Position numbers and translations under genes: made by a program. From Actinomycetota bacterium (GTDB lineage Bacteria; Actinomycetota; UBA4738; HRBIN12), in the NCBI GenBank assembly GCA_005884925.1, contig VAYU01000030.1, positions 51,950 through 115,949 on the forward strand: a stretch of DNA of 64,000 nt, written 5' to 3'. Shown here one piece after another: positions 37,722 through 44,194 of this stretch (its first letter is position 1; the number at the start of each line of letters is the position of its first letter). The notes beneath the pieces are model-generated. The model did not search any database and was not told the origin of the DNA. It saw only the letters and a program-made list of their open reading frames with translations.

Positions 37722-37740
37722 GAGCCGGCGGGCCGGCTCA
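37721..37740 (-). terminator. Hairpin at the end of lnt-ppm
   Basis: TGAGCCGG (37721-37728) pairs with CCGGCTCA (37733-37740) over CGGG. The arm includes the lnt-ppm stop codon. It directly abuts the dif-like site. Confidence 0.5.
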
Positions 37741-40059
37741 GGCCGCGGGACCGCGGCCGAGGCGCGCCGAGAGGCCCCAGCGGGTCACCATCCAGAGTGC
37801 CTCGGCCACGATCGACCGCGAGATCTTCGATTCGCCGTGCTCGCGTTCGCGGAAGGTGATGGGAACCTCCCCGACATCGAAACCTCCACGGTCGGAGCGC
37901 ATCACGAGCTCGATCTGGAACACGTATCCCGAGCTCGACAGGGGTGTCCTGAGCAGCTCCTGCAGCAGCGCCCGGCGGTAGACACGGTATCCGCTGGTCG
38001 CATCGTGGATCGGGAGCCCCAACATGAACCTCGCGTACGCGTTGGCCCCCCTCGACAGCGCCACCCGGGCCCGGCTCCAGTTGGTGACCGAGCCGCCGGC
38101 CACGTAGCGGCTGCCGACCGTGAGGTCGTGCTGACGGGCAGCATCGAGCAGGCGGGAGAGCTCCGAAGGGTCGTGCGACAGGTCCGAGTCCATCTCGACC
38201 GCTAGGTCGTACCCCTCACGGAGCGCCATCGTGAACCCATCGAGGTAGGCGCTCGCAAGCCCTGACCGCGAGGGACGCTCCAGCAACCGGACGCGGTCGT
38301 CCTGGGCGGCGATCGGTCGGACGAGTTCGGCGGTCCCATCCGGCGAGGAATCGTCGACGACGATCAGGTCGGGATGCTCCGGCCGTTCGAGCACACCCGC
38401 GATCACCCGCTCGATCGTGTCCCGCTCGTTGAACGTCGGCAGCACCACCAGCGTCCGCGGTGAGGCCGGGAGCGGCCCGGATGGCGGATGCGGGTGCGGC
38501 CGCCGGCGTGGGGCGAGGAACGAGATCCCGACCACGATGAGGGCCAAGATCGGGAGCCAGTCCCCCCACCGGACGTATCCCGTCGTTGCGGTGGACGTTC
38601 GGATCGCGGCACGAAGGATGCCGGGCTGGAACAGGCCCGTGCGGGCGAGCACGCGGCCGTGGGTATCGATGAACGCAGAGACCCCCGACACCGCCGCGTC
38701 GACCACCCATCTGCCCGTCTCGACCGCCCGCATCCGGCTCATCTGCAGGTGCTGGTCGGAGGCGGCCGTGAAGCCGTACGAGGCGTTGTTGACGGGGACG
38801 ACGAGGAAGGTGGCCCCATCCCGGACGAACGCGCGTGGCAGCGCGGGGAAGGAGTTCTCGTAGCAGATCGGCGTGCCGAACGGTGGGAGCCCGGGTGCGC
38901 CGACCGTGTGGAGGGAGGTGCCGGGCGCCCGGTCCACAGGTATCTGTCGTGTCGCGCTGATCCAATCGATCCTCGACCGCCAGGGGACGTACTCGCCGAA
39001 CGGGACCAGGTGAACCTTGTCGTACCGGTCGACGCGGGAGCCGTCCTTGCCGAAGACGAGCTCCGAGGTTCGCTGGCGTCCGTCGGGATCGTTCATCACC
39101 GCCCCCACCGCGGTGGGGGCCCCCACCTGCGCGATGGCCTCCTGAACCGAGGCCATCGTGGCCGGATCGCTCGACGCGGCAGGGTCGAGCGACCCCTCCC
39201 CCCACAGGACGAGGTCCGGTCGCGGCGACGAGCCCGCGAGGCTCCGGTGCAGCGTGATGTTCTTCCGGGCGACGAGGAGGTCCTCCTGGACCGCCGAGGT
39301 GTTCGGGGGCGGGCGCACGTCCACCTGGACCACGGCCACGTCGAGCGACCCGCCGTTCGGTTCGGAGAAGGGCATCGCGATCGGGACCAGGACGAGGGCG
39401 ATCGCCACCACGGCGAGTCCCGCCCGCCGGACCCATGCGATGGGGTTCCCCGCGACGGCTTGGAACAGGAGGACGTTCACGGCCACGACGACGAAGGTGA
39501 TGCCCCACACACCGGCGACCGTCGCGAGCGGCAGGAGCGGGCGGTCGTCGACCTGCGAGATCCCGATGCTCCCCCAGGTGAACCCTCCCAGCGGGAACAA
39601 GCCGCGGATCCAGTCGATCGCCGTCCACAGGGACGCGAACGCGATCGCGGACCGGATGGACCGCCCGTCCCGGAGCAACGACGGGCCGACGGCACCGACC
39701 AACCCGATCGAGGTCGCCGAGAGCGCCGTGAGGGCGAACCACGCCAGCGCACCGAAGAGGAATATCCAGTACAGGGTTGCCCCGAAGAACGCCACGCCAA
39801 AGACGAGCCCGAGGACGGCTCCCCGCGCGGGACCCGCGCCGCGCAGCGACCATAGCAGCGGGATGAGCGCGACGAACGCGAGCGGCCACAGCTCTGCGGG
39901 CGGGAAAGCGAGGGACAGCAGCAGTCCGCCCGCAACGTTGAGGGCGAGGGCGACCGGGAACGGGACGGGCGACGGGCCGCTCAGGCGCAATCGCGACAGA
40001 GCATCTTGCGCTTGTCCGCGAGCTGGCTCCGATGTTTCACCAGGTAGCAGTTCTTGCAC
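37738..40059 (-). CDS. lnt: Apolipoprotein N-acyltransferase fused to polyprenol-phosphate mannosyltransferase
   Basis: Up to 773 residues in two parts. Residues 30-520 are Lnt: multiple TM helices and a nitrilase domain with the triad E288 (WGEGSLD), K348 (YDKVHLVPFGEYVP) and C399 (ICYENSFP). It adds the third acyl chain to lipoproteins. Residues 535-773 are a GT2 glycosyltransferase of the Ppm/DPM1 type ('TLVVLPTFNERDTIERVI', 'VVDDSSPDGTAELV', 'EMDSDLSHDP', 'SGYRVYRRALL') making polyprenyl-phosphomannose. Mycobacterial Ppm1 (Rv2051c) has the same fusion. The ATG at 40059 overlaps DUF4193 by 79 bases; a TTG at 39990 or CTG at 39984 may be the true start. Confidence 0.93.
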   Translation of the reverse strand: MQELLPGETSEPARGQAQDALSRLRLSGPSPVPFPVALALNVAGGLLLSLAFPPAELWPLAFVALIPLLWSLRGAGPARGAVLGLVFGVAFFGATLYWIFLFGALAWFALTALSATSIGLVGAVGPSLLRDGRSIRSAIAFASLWTAIDWIRGLFPLGGFTWGSIGISQVDDRPLLPLATVAGVWGITFVVVAVNVLLFQAVAGNPIAWVRRAGLAVVAIALVLVPIAMPFSEPNGGSLDVAVVQVDVRPPPNTSAVQEDLLVARKNITLHRSLAGSSPRPDLVLWGEGSLDPAASSDPATMASVQEAIAQVGAPTAVGAVMNDPDGRQRTSELVFGKDGSRVDRYDKVHLVPFGEYVPWRSRIDWISATRQIPVDRAPGTSLHTVGAPGLPPFGTPICYENSFPALPRAFVRDGATFLVVPVNNASYGFTAASDQHLQMSRMRAVETGRWVVDAAVSGVSAFIDTHGRVLARTGLFQPGILRAAIRTSTATTGYVRWGDWLPILALIVVGISFLAPRRRPHPHPPSGPLPASPRTLVVLPTFNERDTIERVIAGVLERPEHPDLIVVDDSSPDGTAELVRPIAAQDDRVRLLERPSRSGLASAYLDGFTMALREGYDLAVEMDSDLSHDPSELSRLLDAARQHDLTVGSRYVAGGSVTNWSRARVALSRGANAYARFMLGLPIHDATSGYRVYRRALLQELLRTPLSSSGYVFQIELVMRSDRGGFDVGEVPITFREREHGESKISRSIVAEALWMVTRWGLSARLGRGPAA

Positions 40060-40367
40060 ATGAACTCCGTCGCCTGCATCGGGATGACCCGGGCGTCGAG
40101 GGGTTCGAGCCGCTCGTCGCGCGTCGAGGTCGCGGCCGTGACCTCGTCCTCGTCGTCGGACGCCTCCTCCTGACCATCCTGGGACTCCTGCTTCGCCAGC
40201 AGATCCTGGATGGATTCAACGTTCTCCAAGCCTGGCTCCGGGGGCACGGTGGCCTCCGCCAGCTCCTCGGGCGTGGGTTCGAGGTCTTCGAGAACCTCGT
40301 CGTCCTCGAGAGCGACCTCGACCTCCTCGTCCACATGTTCGTCTACGTCGTCGATGTTCTCGGGCAT
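39981..40367 (-). CDS. DUF4193 zinc-ribbon protein
   Basis: A 128-residue acidic protein. Residues 1-95 are rich in Asp and Glu ('EEVEVALEDDEVLEDLE') and likely disordered. The C-terminus 'EFMCKNCYLVKHRSQLADKR' followed by KMLCRDC is a CxxC...CxxC zinc ribbon, typical of actinobacterial DUF4193. Function is unknown; binding to the transcription or translation machinery has been suggested by its form only. Its end overlaps lnt-ppm, and it has its own promoter. Confidence 0.86.
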   Translation of the reverse strand: MPENIDDVDEHVDEEVEVALEDDEVLEDLEPTPEELAEATVPPEPGLENVESIQDLLAKQESQDGQEEASDDEDEVTAATSTRDERLEPLDARVIPMQATEFMCKNCYLVKHRSQLADKRKMLCRDCA

Positions 40368-40424
40368 CTGGATCTTCCTTCGTTGGGGCCGTGGGAGGCC
40401 CCCAACCCCCCGCCAAGCGCGCGC

Positions 40425-40452
40425 ATCCTACACCTCGCTCGCGCGGATGCAA
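40425..40452 (-). promoter_or_regulatory. Promoter for DUF4193-lnt-ppm
   Basis: On -, TTGCAT (40452-40447), 16 bases, TAGGAT (40430-40425). The leader to the ATG at 40367 is about 50 bases and carries GAAGGAAG as ribosome site. Confidence 0.6.
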
Positions 40453-40534
40453 CCACGGGAAGGCGCGCACGCGCTCAACGCGCCGAAGGGCCTCGGCATT
40501 CCCGCCGGATCGCCGCGGCGGCAGACAAGAAAGA

Positions 40535-40606
40535 CGAGAACCCAAGGGACCTTTGGGGCCGCGACGCCGGGGCGCCGCGTTCTCTACTCAGCCTCTTGGG
40601 TTCTCG
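40535..40606. repeat. Intergenic inverted repeat (long stem-loop)
   Basis: CGAGAACCCAAG (40535-40546) is perfectly complementary to CTTGGGTTCTCG (40595-40606). Inside it CGCGACGCC and GGCGCCGCG can form a second stem with one mismatch. It occupies the 351-base gap between the amidohydrolase end (40719) and the DUF4193 start (40367); the rest of the gap shows only the promoter. It may be a terminator for the amidohydrolase transcript, an RNA, or a small non-autonomous repeat. Confidence 0.55.
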
Positions 40607-40718
40607 CGCGCCTCCGCCGGGGCGGTGACGCAGCGCGAACGGTATCGGGCACGCGGCGGACCGGTCAACCCCCGGGTGTGAGAAAGAGTGACAGAACGCT
40701 CTGGGTGGCCGGGTGCAC

Positions 40719-42233
40719 TCATCGAGCGTAGACCTCGCGTCCGAGCGAGACGGTCAGGGTCGGTCGGAGGCCATCGATCTGGTCGCGCTCGAACGGGTCG
40801 ACTTCGTACCCGGCGAAGTCCGCGTGATACCCGGGTTCGAGCAGGCCCTTCTTCTCTTCCTGATGCGCCAACCGAGCGCTCCCGACGGTGTGCACCCGGA
40901 TCGCAGCGGCGCGCTCCAGCCGCTGTCCCGGGTCGTGATGGGTCTCCATCGCGGCCACGGCGAGCCAGGGATCGAGCGGCGTGACCGGCGCATCCGAGCC
41001 TGCCCCGAGGACGACCCCGCGATCGAGCATCGTGCGGTACGGGTTCATCGCTGCAGCCCGCTCGGCGCCCACCCGCATCTCGTAGAGGCCGCCTTGGCCC
41101 CCCCATGTCCGGTCGAACGCCGGTTGCACCGACACCGCGAGCCCGAGCATCGCGGCCCGCTCGACCTGGTGCGCGGTCGGCATCTCGAAGTGCTCCACCC
41201 GGTGACGGCGCGCCCGGAAATGACGACGCTCGCGCGAGTTCAGGGAGCCGTAGATCCGCTCCCACGACGAGAGCACCTGTTCGATCGCACGATCACCGAT
41301 CGCGTGGATCCCGGCTTGCAGACCGGCCATATGCGCGTCGTGGAAGAACCCCGCGAGCTCGTCGTCGTCGTAGTTGGTGGCACCGGTCGCATCGAGGTCT
41401 TCGTAGGGGGCGAACAGCGCGGCGGTCCGTGCCCCGATCGATCCGTCTGCCGGGAGGTCGCCGCCGATCGCATCGTGACCGAGCTCGATCGCGCGTGGAA
41501 CGTCCATCGTCGCGACGATCGCGATCGCGTGGACGGGCAGCCTCTGCCGATGTCGGCGGAAGACCTCGACGTCGCGTTCCCCGTCGTCCTGGGGCATCGA
41601 CATCTCGTGCACGCTCGTGATGCCGGCCGATGCGGCGACCCCCGCGGCGGCCAGCTGCAGCTCCTCGATGCGGTGCTCCGATCGGGACCCGGCCACCCAA
41701 CGACCCAGCCGGGCGTTCGCGGATCGGATCACCCGACCCGTCGGGTTGCCTGCGCCGTCGCGCTCGAACCCTTCCGCGTCGTGCACCTGCGCGAAGGTGA
41801 GCGCGGCCGAGTTCGCAAGGGCCGCGTGGCCATCGACCCGGCGCAGCACGAGCGGTTTCCCGGTGACGGCATCCAGCTCCTCGAGCGTGGGTAGGTCCGG
41901 GCGATCCCATCGGGTCTCGTCGAACCCCTGGAGGAGGATCACCGGCTCATCGTCGCCGGCCGCCCGACCCCCGGCGAGTGCCAGAAGCTCACCCTTCGAG
42001 CGCGCCGCCACCACATCTTCGTTGGACAGCGAGAGCCCCGTCGCGGTCAGGTGCACATGGGTGTCGATGAACCCGGGAAGGATCGTGATCCCGGGCAGCT
42101 CGACCGTGCGGTCGGCCGCGGGCGGCTCGCCGCTGCCCACCCGCTGCACGTGCCGTCCATCGATCAACAGCCACTCCCCCGTCGGGGGATGACCGAAGGT
42201 GTGGACACGCGACGCGCGGTAGAGCGTCTTCAC
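40719..42233 (-). CDS. Amidohydrolase family protein, YtcJ-like
   Basis: 504 residues: a small beta-sandwich with the N- and C-terminal ends and a metal-dependent TIM barrel. Metal motif 'GFIDTHVHL' near 55, 'GFDETRWD', 'VDGHAALANSAAL', 'IHAIGDRAIEQVL' with a His ligand, 'RVEHFEMP' and 'GAGSDAPVTPLDPWLAV' with the catalytic Asp. YtcJ-type amidohydrolases act on varied amides; no substrate is certain. The GTG start lies 28 bases after the RT-like gene, so the two may share a transcript. Confidence 0.9.
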   Translation of the reverse strand: MKTLYRASRVHTFGHPPTGEWLLIDGRHVQRVGSGEPPAADRTVELPGITILPGFIDTHVHLTATGLSLSNEDVVAARSKGELLALAGGRAAGDDEPVILLQGFDETRWDRPDLPTLEELDAVTGKPLVLRRVDGHAALANSAALTFAQVHDAEGFERDGAGNPTGRVIRSANARLGRWVAGSRSEHRIEELQLAAAGVAASAGITSVHEMSMPQDDGERDVEVFRRHRQRLPVHAIAIVATMDVPRAIELGHDAIGGDLPADGSIGARTAALFAPYEDLDATGATNYDDDELAGFFHDAHMAGLQAGIHAIGDRAIEQVLSSWERIYGSLNSRERRHFRARRHRVEHFEMPTAHQVERAAMLGLAVSVQPAFDRTWGGQGGLYEMRVGAERAAAMNPYRTMLDRGVVLGAGSDAPVTPLDPWLAVAAMETHHDPGQRLERAAAIRVHTVGSARLAHQEEKKGLLEPGYHADFAGYEVDPFERDQIDGLRPTLTVSLGREVYAR

Positions 42234-42261
42234 GGCTTCGGGATGATGCCATGGCGACGTG

Positions 42262-42930
42262 TCAGGCGCCGGAGGCCCTTGAGCCCCCGACCGTGGTCAA
42301 GGCCTCACGTACGTCGGTGAACATCCGGCTCTTGCCGTCGTGCGCTTCGAGCCCCAGCTCGGCGAGTCCTCGCCGCCACGCATCGAACGCCCGGATGGCG
42401 GGGCGGCGGCCGGCTGCCACCAAGACCACGTCGTCGACCCATCGGATCGGACGGCAGCCGGCCGCCGCCGCCGCGCGGTCGGCATGGGCGAGAACCCCGT
42501 TCGCGAGGATCGCGGATGGGTCCGGGCCGACCGGGAGCCCACGGACGCCGGCTTCCTCCAGGGCCCGGAGGAACGATGCGAGGGCGCCGGAGCATCCGAG
42601 GGCCTCGAGCGCCCGCTCCCCCATGGACGGGTAGCAGTCCCGGACGTCGCTCATGATCACGACCTGGGCGGTCGGTTCGAGGATCGAACCCCGAACGGCG
42701 CGACGCCACGCGGACCGGGCGCCCCGCACGGGCCGGAGCCGTCCGTCGGGGGCGTGGCGAGCCGCGAAGGCGCCGGGACCGCTCGAGCGTTCGATCCGGG
42801 GAACGAGTGGAAGGACGAGCCGGCGGTAGGTCCGTTCGTCGCTCGGTTGGAGTCGCGCCAGCCACCGATCGCCACCTCGAGGCGTGCCGTACCGCTCCCA
42901 CCGGATCGAACCCGCCGGTCGCTGGTGCAT
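42262..42930 (-). CDS. Compact stand-alone reverse-transcriptase-like protein
   Basis: 222 residues with the order of RT motifs. A fingers-like 'DERTYRRLVLPLVPRIERSS' is at 31-50. Motif A SDVRDCYPSM has D95. Motif B is 'RGLPVGPDPSAILANGVL' at 130-147. Motif C RWVDDVVLV has D166-D167 (WVDD instead of YxDD). Motif D LGLEAHDGKSRMF has K200. It stops soon after motif D, so there is no clear thumb, maturase or endonuclease domain. The ATG at 42930 has GGGGAGGG 7 bases upstream. It is divergent from an Lrp regulator and followed by an amidohydrolase. Not a group II intron RT. Role unknown; defence or a domesticated RT are options. Confidence 0.78.
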   Translation of the reverse strand: MHQRPAGSIRWERYGTPRGGDRWLARLQPSDERTYRRLVLPLVPRIERSSGPGAFAARHAPDGRLRPVRGARSAWRRAVRGSILEPTAQVVIMSDVRDCYPSMGERALEALGCSGALASFLRALEEAGVRGLPVGPDPSAILANGVLAHADRAAAAAGCRPIRWVDDVVLVAAGRRPAIRAFDAWRRGLAELGLEAHDGKSRMFTDVREALTTVGGSRASGA

Positions 42931-43052
42931 CGCCGTCCCTCCCCTTCTCGCGACCGGAGGAGGTCGGTGCTCGCATCCACCATCCCACCACATCGGTCCG
43001 GCGCTGACGATCCCCGGACCGGGGGAGGTTCTGCTCCCCCGAGCTCGTCCCC
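42931..43052. other. Divergent intergenic region with inverted repeats
   Basis: About 120 bases between the RT-like gene and the Lrp gene. GGTCCGG (42995-43001) pairs with CCGGACC (43014-43020). GGGGGAG (43021-43027) pairs with CTCCCCC (43034-43040). The two stems are adjacent. They could be operator sites for the Lrp protein or a structured leader of the RT transcript. No gene is seen. Confidence 0.5.
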
Positions 43053-43064
43053 TACGATGTGCTC
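43053..43064 (+). promoter_or_regulatory. -10 box for leaderless Lrp-family gene
   Basis: TACGAT at 43053-43058, 6 bases, then GTG at 43065. An earlier GTG at 43059 would lie too close to the box to be transcribed, so 43065 is favoured as the start codon. Confidence 0.6.
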
Positions 43065-43508
43065 GTGCTCGACGAACGCGATCTGGAGATCGTGGCGGCC
43101 CTCCAGGAGGACGCACGAGCGACCTATGCGGACGTGGCCCAGCGGGTGGGCCTCTCGGCCTCGGCGGTTCACGACCGGGTACGCAAGCTCGAGCAAGCGG
43201 GGGTGATCCGCGGGTACCGGGCGATCATCGACCCCGAGACGGTCGGGCTCTTCATCACCGCCCTCATCGCCGCCACACCGTTGGACCCGAAGCAACCGGA
43301 CGACCTGCCCGAGCGACTCGCGGATCTCCCCCAGGTCGAGGATTGCTACAGCGTGGCCGGCGAGGCGAACTACATCTTGAAGGTGCGGACCAGGACCACC
43401 GGCGAGCTGGAGGACCTGATACGGCTCCTCCGCGAGAAGGTCGGCGTCGCAACCCGAACCACGATCGCCCTCTCGATCCCCTTCGAGGACCGCCCGATCA
43501 GGACCTGA
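43065..43508 (+). CDS. Lrp/AsnC-family transcriptional regulator
   Basis: 147 residues: an N-terminal HTH ('DERDLEIVAALQEDARATYA', 'VAQRVGLSASAVHDRVRKLE') and a C-terminal RAM/ACT-like domain ('VGLFITALIAATPLDPKQPD', 'VEDCYSVAGEANYILKVRTR'). Such regulators bind amino acids as octamers or dimers and often control adjacent divergent genes. The target could be the RT-like gene and amidohydrolase or the gene itself; inverted repeats lie between them. The start follows the leaderless spacing described at its promoter. Confidence 0.9.
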   Translation: MLDERDLEIVAALQEDARATYADVAQRVGLSASAVHDRVRKLEQAGVIRGYRAIIDPETVGLFITALIAATPLDPKQPDDLPERLADLPQVEDCYSVAGEANYILKVRTRTTGELEDLIRLLREKVGVATRTTIALSIPFEDRPIRT

Positions 43509-43540
43509 GCGCTCCCTCGCGGTTTCGCGCTCCTCGGGCC

Positions 43541-43555
43541 GATAATGGAACGGTC
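43541..43555 (+). promoter_or_regulatory. -10 box for the lipoprotein gene
   Basis: GATAAT at 43541-43546, 9 bases before the ATG at 43556. Transcription would begin 2-3 bases upstream of the ATG. No ribosome site is evident. Confidence 0.45.
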
Positions 43556-44194
43556 ATGCGTGTCCCCGCGCCCCTCATGACGTTGATCGGCACCCTGGTC
43601 CTCGTGGTGTCGTGCGCGCCACCATCGGCGACGCTCGTCTCCGGGTTGCCCAACGGCACGGTGCTCACCCTTCCTCGGGGCTGGCAGATGGTCGACGTCG
43701 CAGCGGACCCGCTCGCCGTGAACAATCCGCTCAACGTCGGCCCCGAGGTCCTGGACGCGAAGGTCTTCTCCCCCGATCCGAACGAACTGGCGGCGGGCTC
43801 GATCGTCCTCGATGGTTCGGCGCCGTACGGATTCCTGCACGTGCGGCAGTTCACACAGGAACAGATCGCGGAGACCTCGATCCGGGACCTCAGGAACGGG
43901 GTGTTCCCCTTCGATAAGACCAGGGCGAGGAACCCGGCCGTCCTGAAGGTGATCGACCAGTCGCCGATCTCGGACCAGCGGGGCTTCGGCGAGCACCTCA
44001 CCTTCAGCGTTCGACTCCCCTCCACGGCCACGAGCGACGGCGTCACGAAGTCCGTGACGATCGACCAGACCGTGATCATGTCGCCGGCGACGAACCACGT
44101 GTCTGTCCTCTTCGTCGCATGTACGTCAGACTGTTTCGAGGTCTTCCAGTCGCAGATCGATGGGATCGTGAACTCATGGCGAACGACGACGTGA
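43556..44194 (+). CDS. Putative lipoprotein
   Basis: 212 residues. The N-terminus 'MRVPAPLMTLIGTLVLVVSC' is a short lipoprotein signal with lipobox VVSC. The mature part is beta-rich ('LVSGLPNGTVLTLPRGWQMV', 'VTKSVTIDQTVIMSPATNHV') and ends 'CTSDCFEVFQSQIDGIVNSW', like the PsbP/LpqN-type fold of small actinobacterial lipoproteins. A long upstream in-frame extension crosses the Lrp gene and is rejected. It overlaps the FtsH-like gene by 19 bases, so it may act with it at the membrane. Confidence 0.75.
   Translation: MRVPAPLMTLIGTLVLVVSCAPPSATLVSGLPNGTVLTLPRGWQMVDVAADPLAVNNPLNVGPEVLDAKVFSPDPNELAAGSIVLDGSAPYGFLHVRQFTQEQIAETSIRDLRNGVFPFDKTRARNPAVLKVIDQSPISDQRGFGEHLTFSVRLPSTATSDGVTKSVTIDQTVIMSPATNHVSVLFVACTSDCFEVFQSQIDGIVNSWRTTT

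Noticed and set aside
42262..42930. Diversity-generating retroelement
   Set aside because: Motif B resembles DGR reverse transcriptases, but no template/variable repeat pair differing at adenines, no accessory Avd-like gene and no C-type lectin target were seen nearby.
42884..44194. A 436-residue + strand protein covering the Lrp gene and the lipoprotein
   Set aside because: Its N-terminal half is an out-of-frame shadow of the Lrp gene; the ATG at 43556 starts a clear lipoprotein signal with lipobox.
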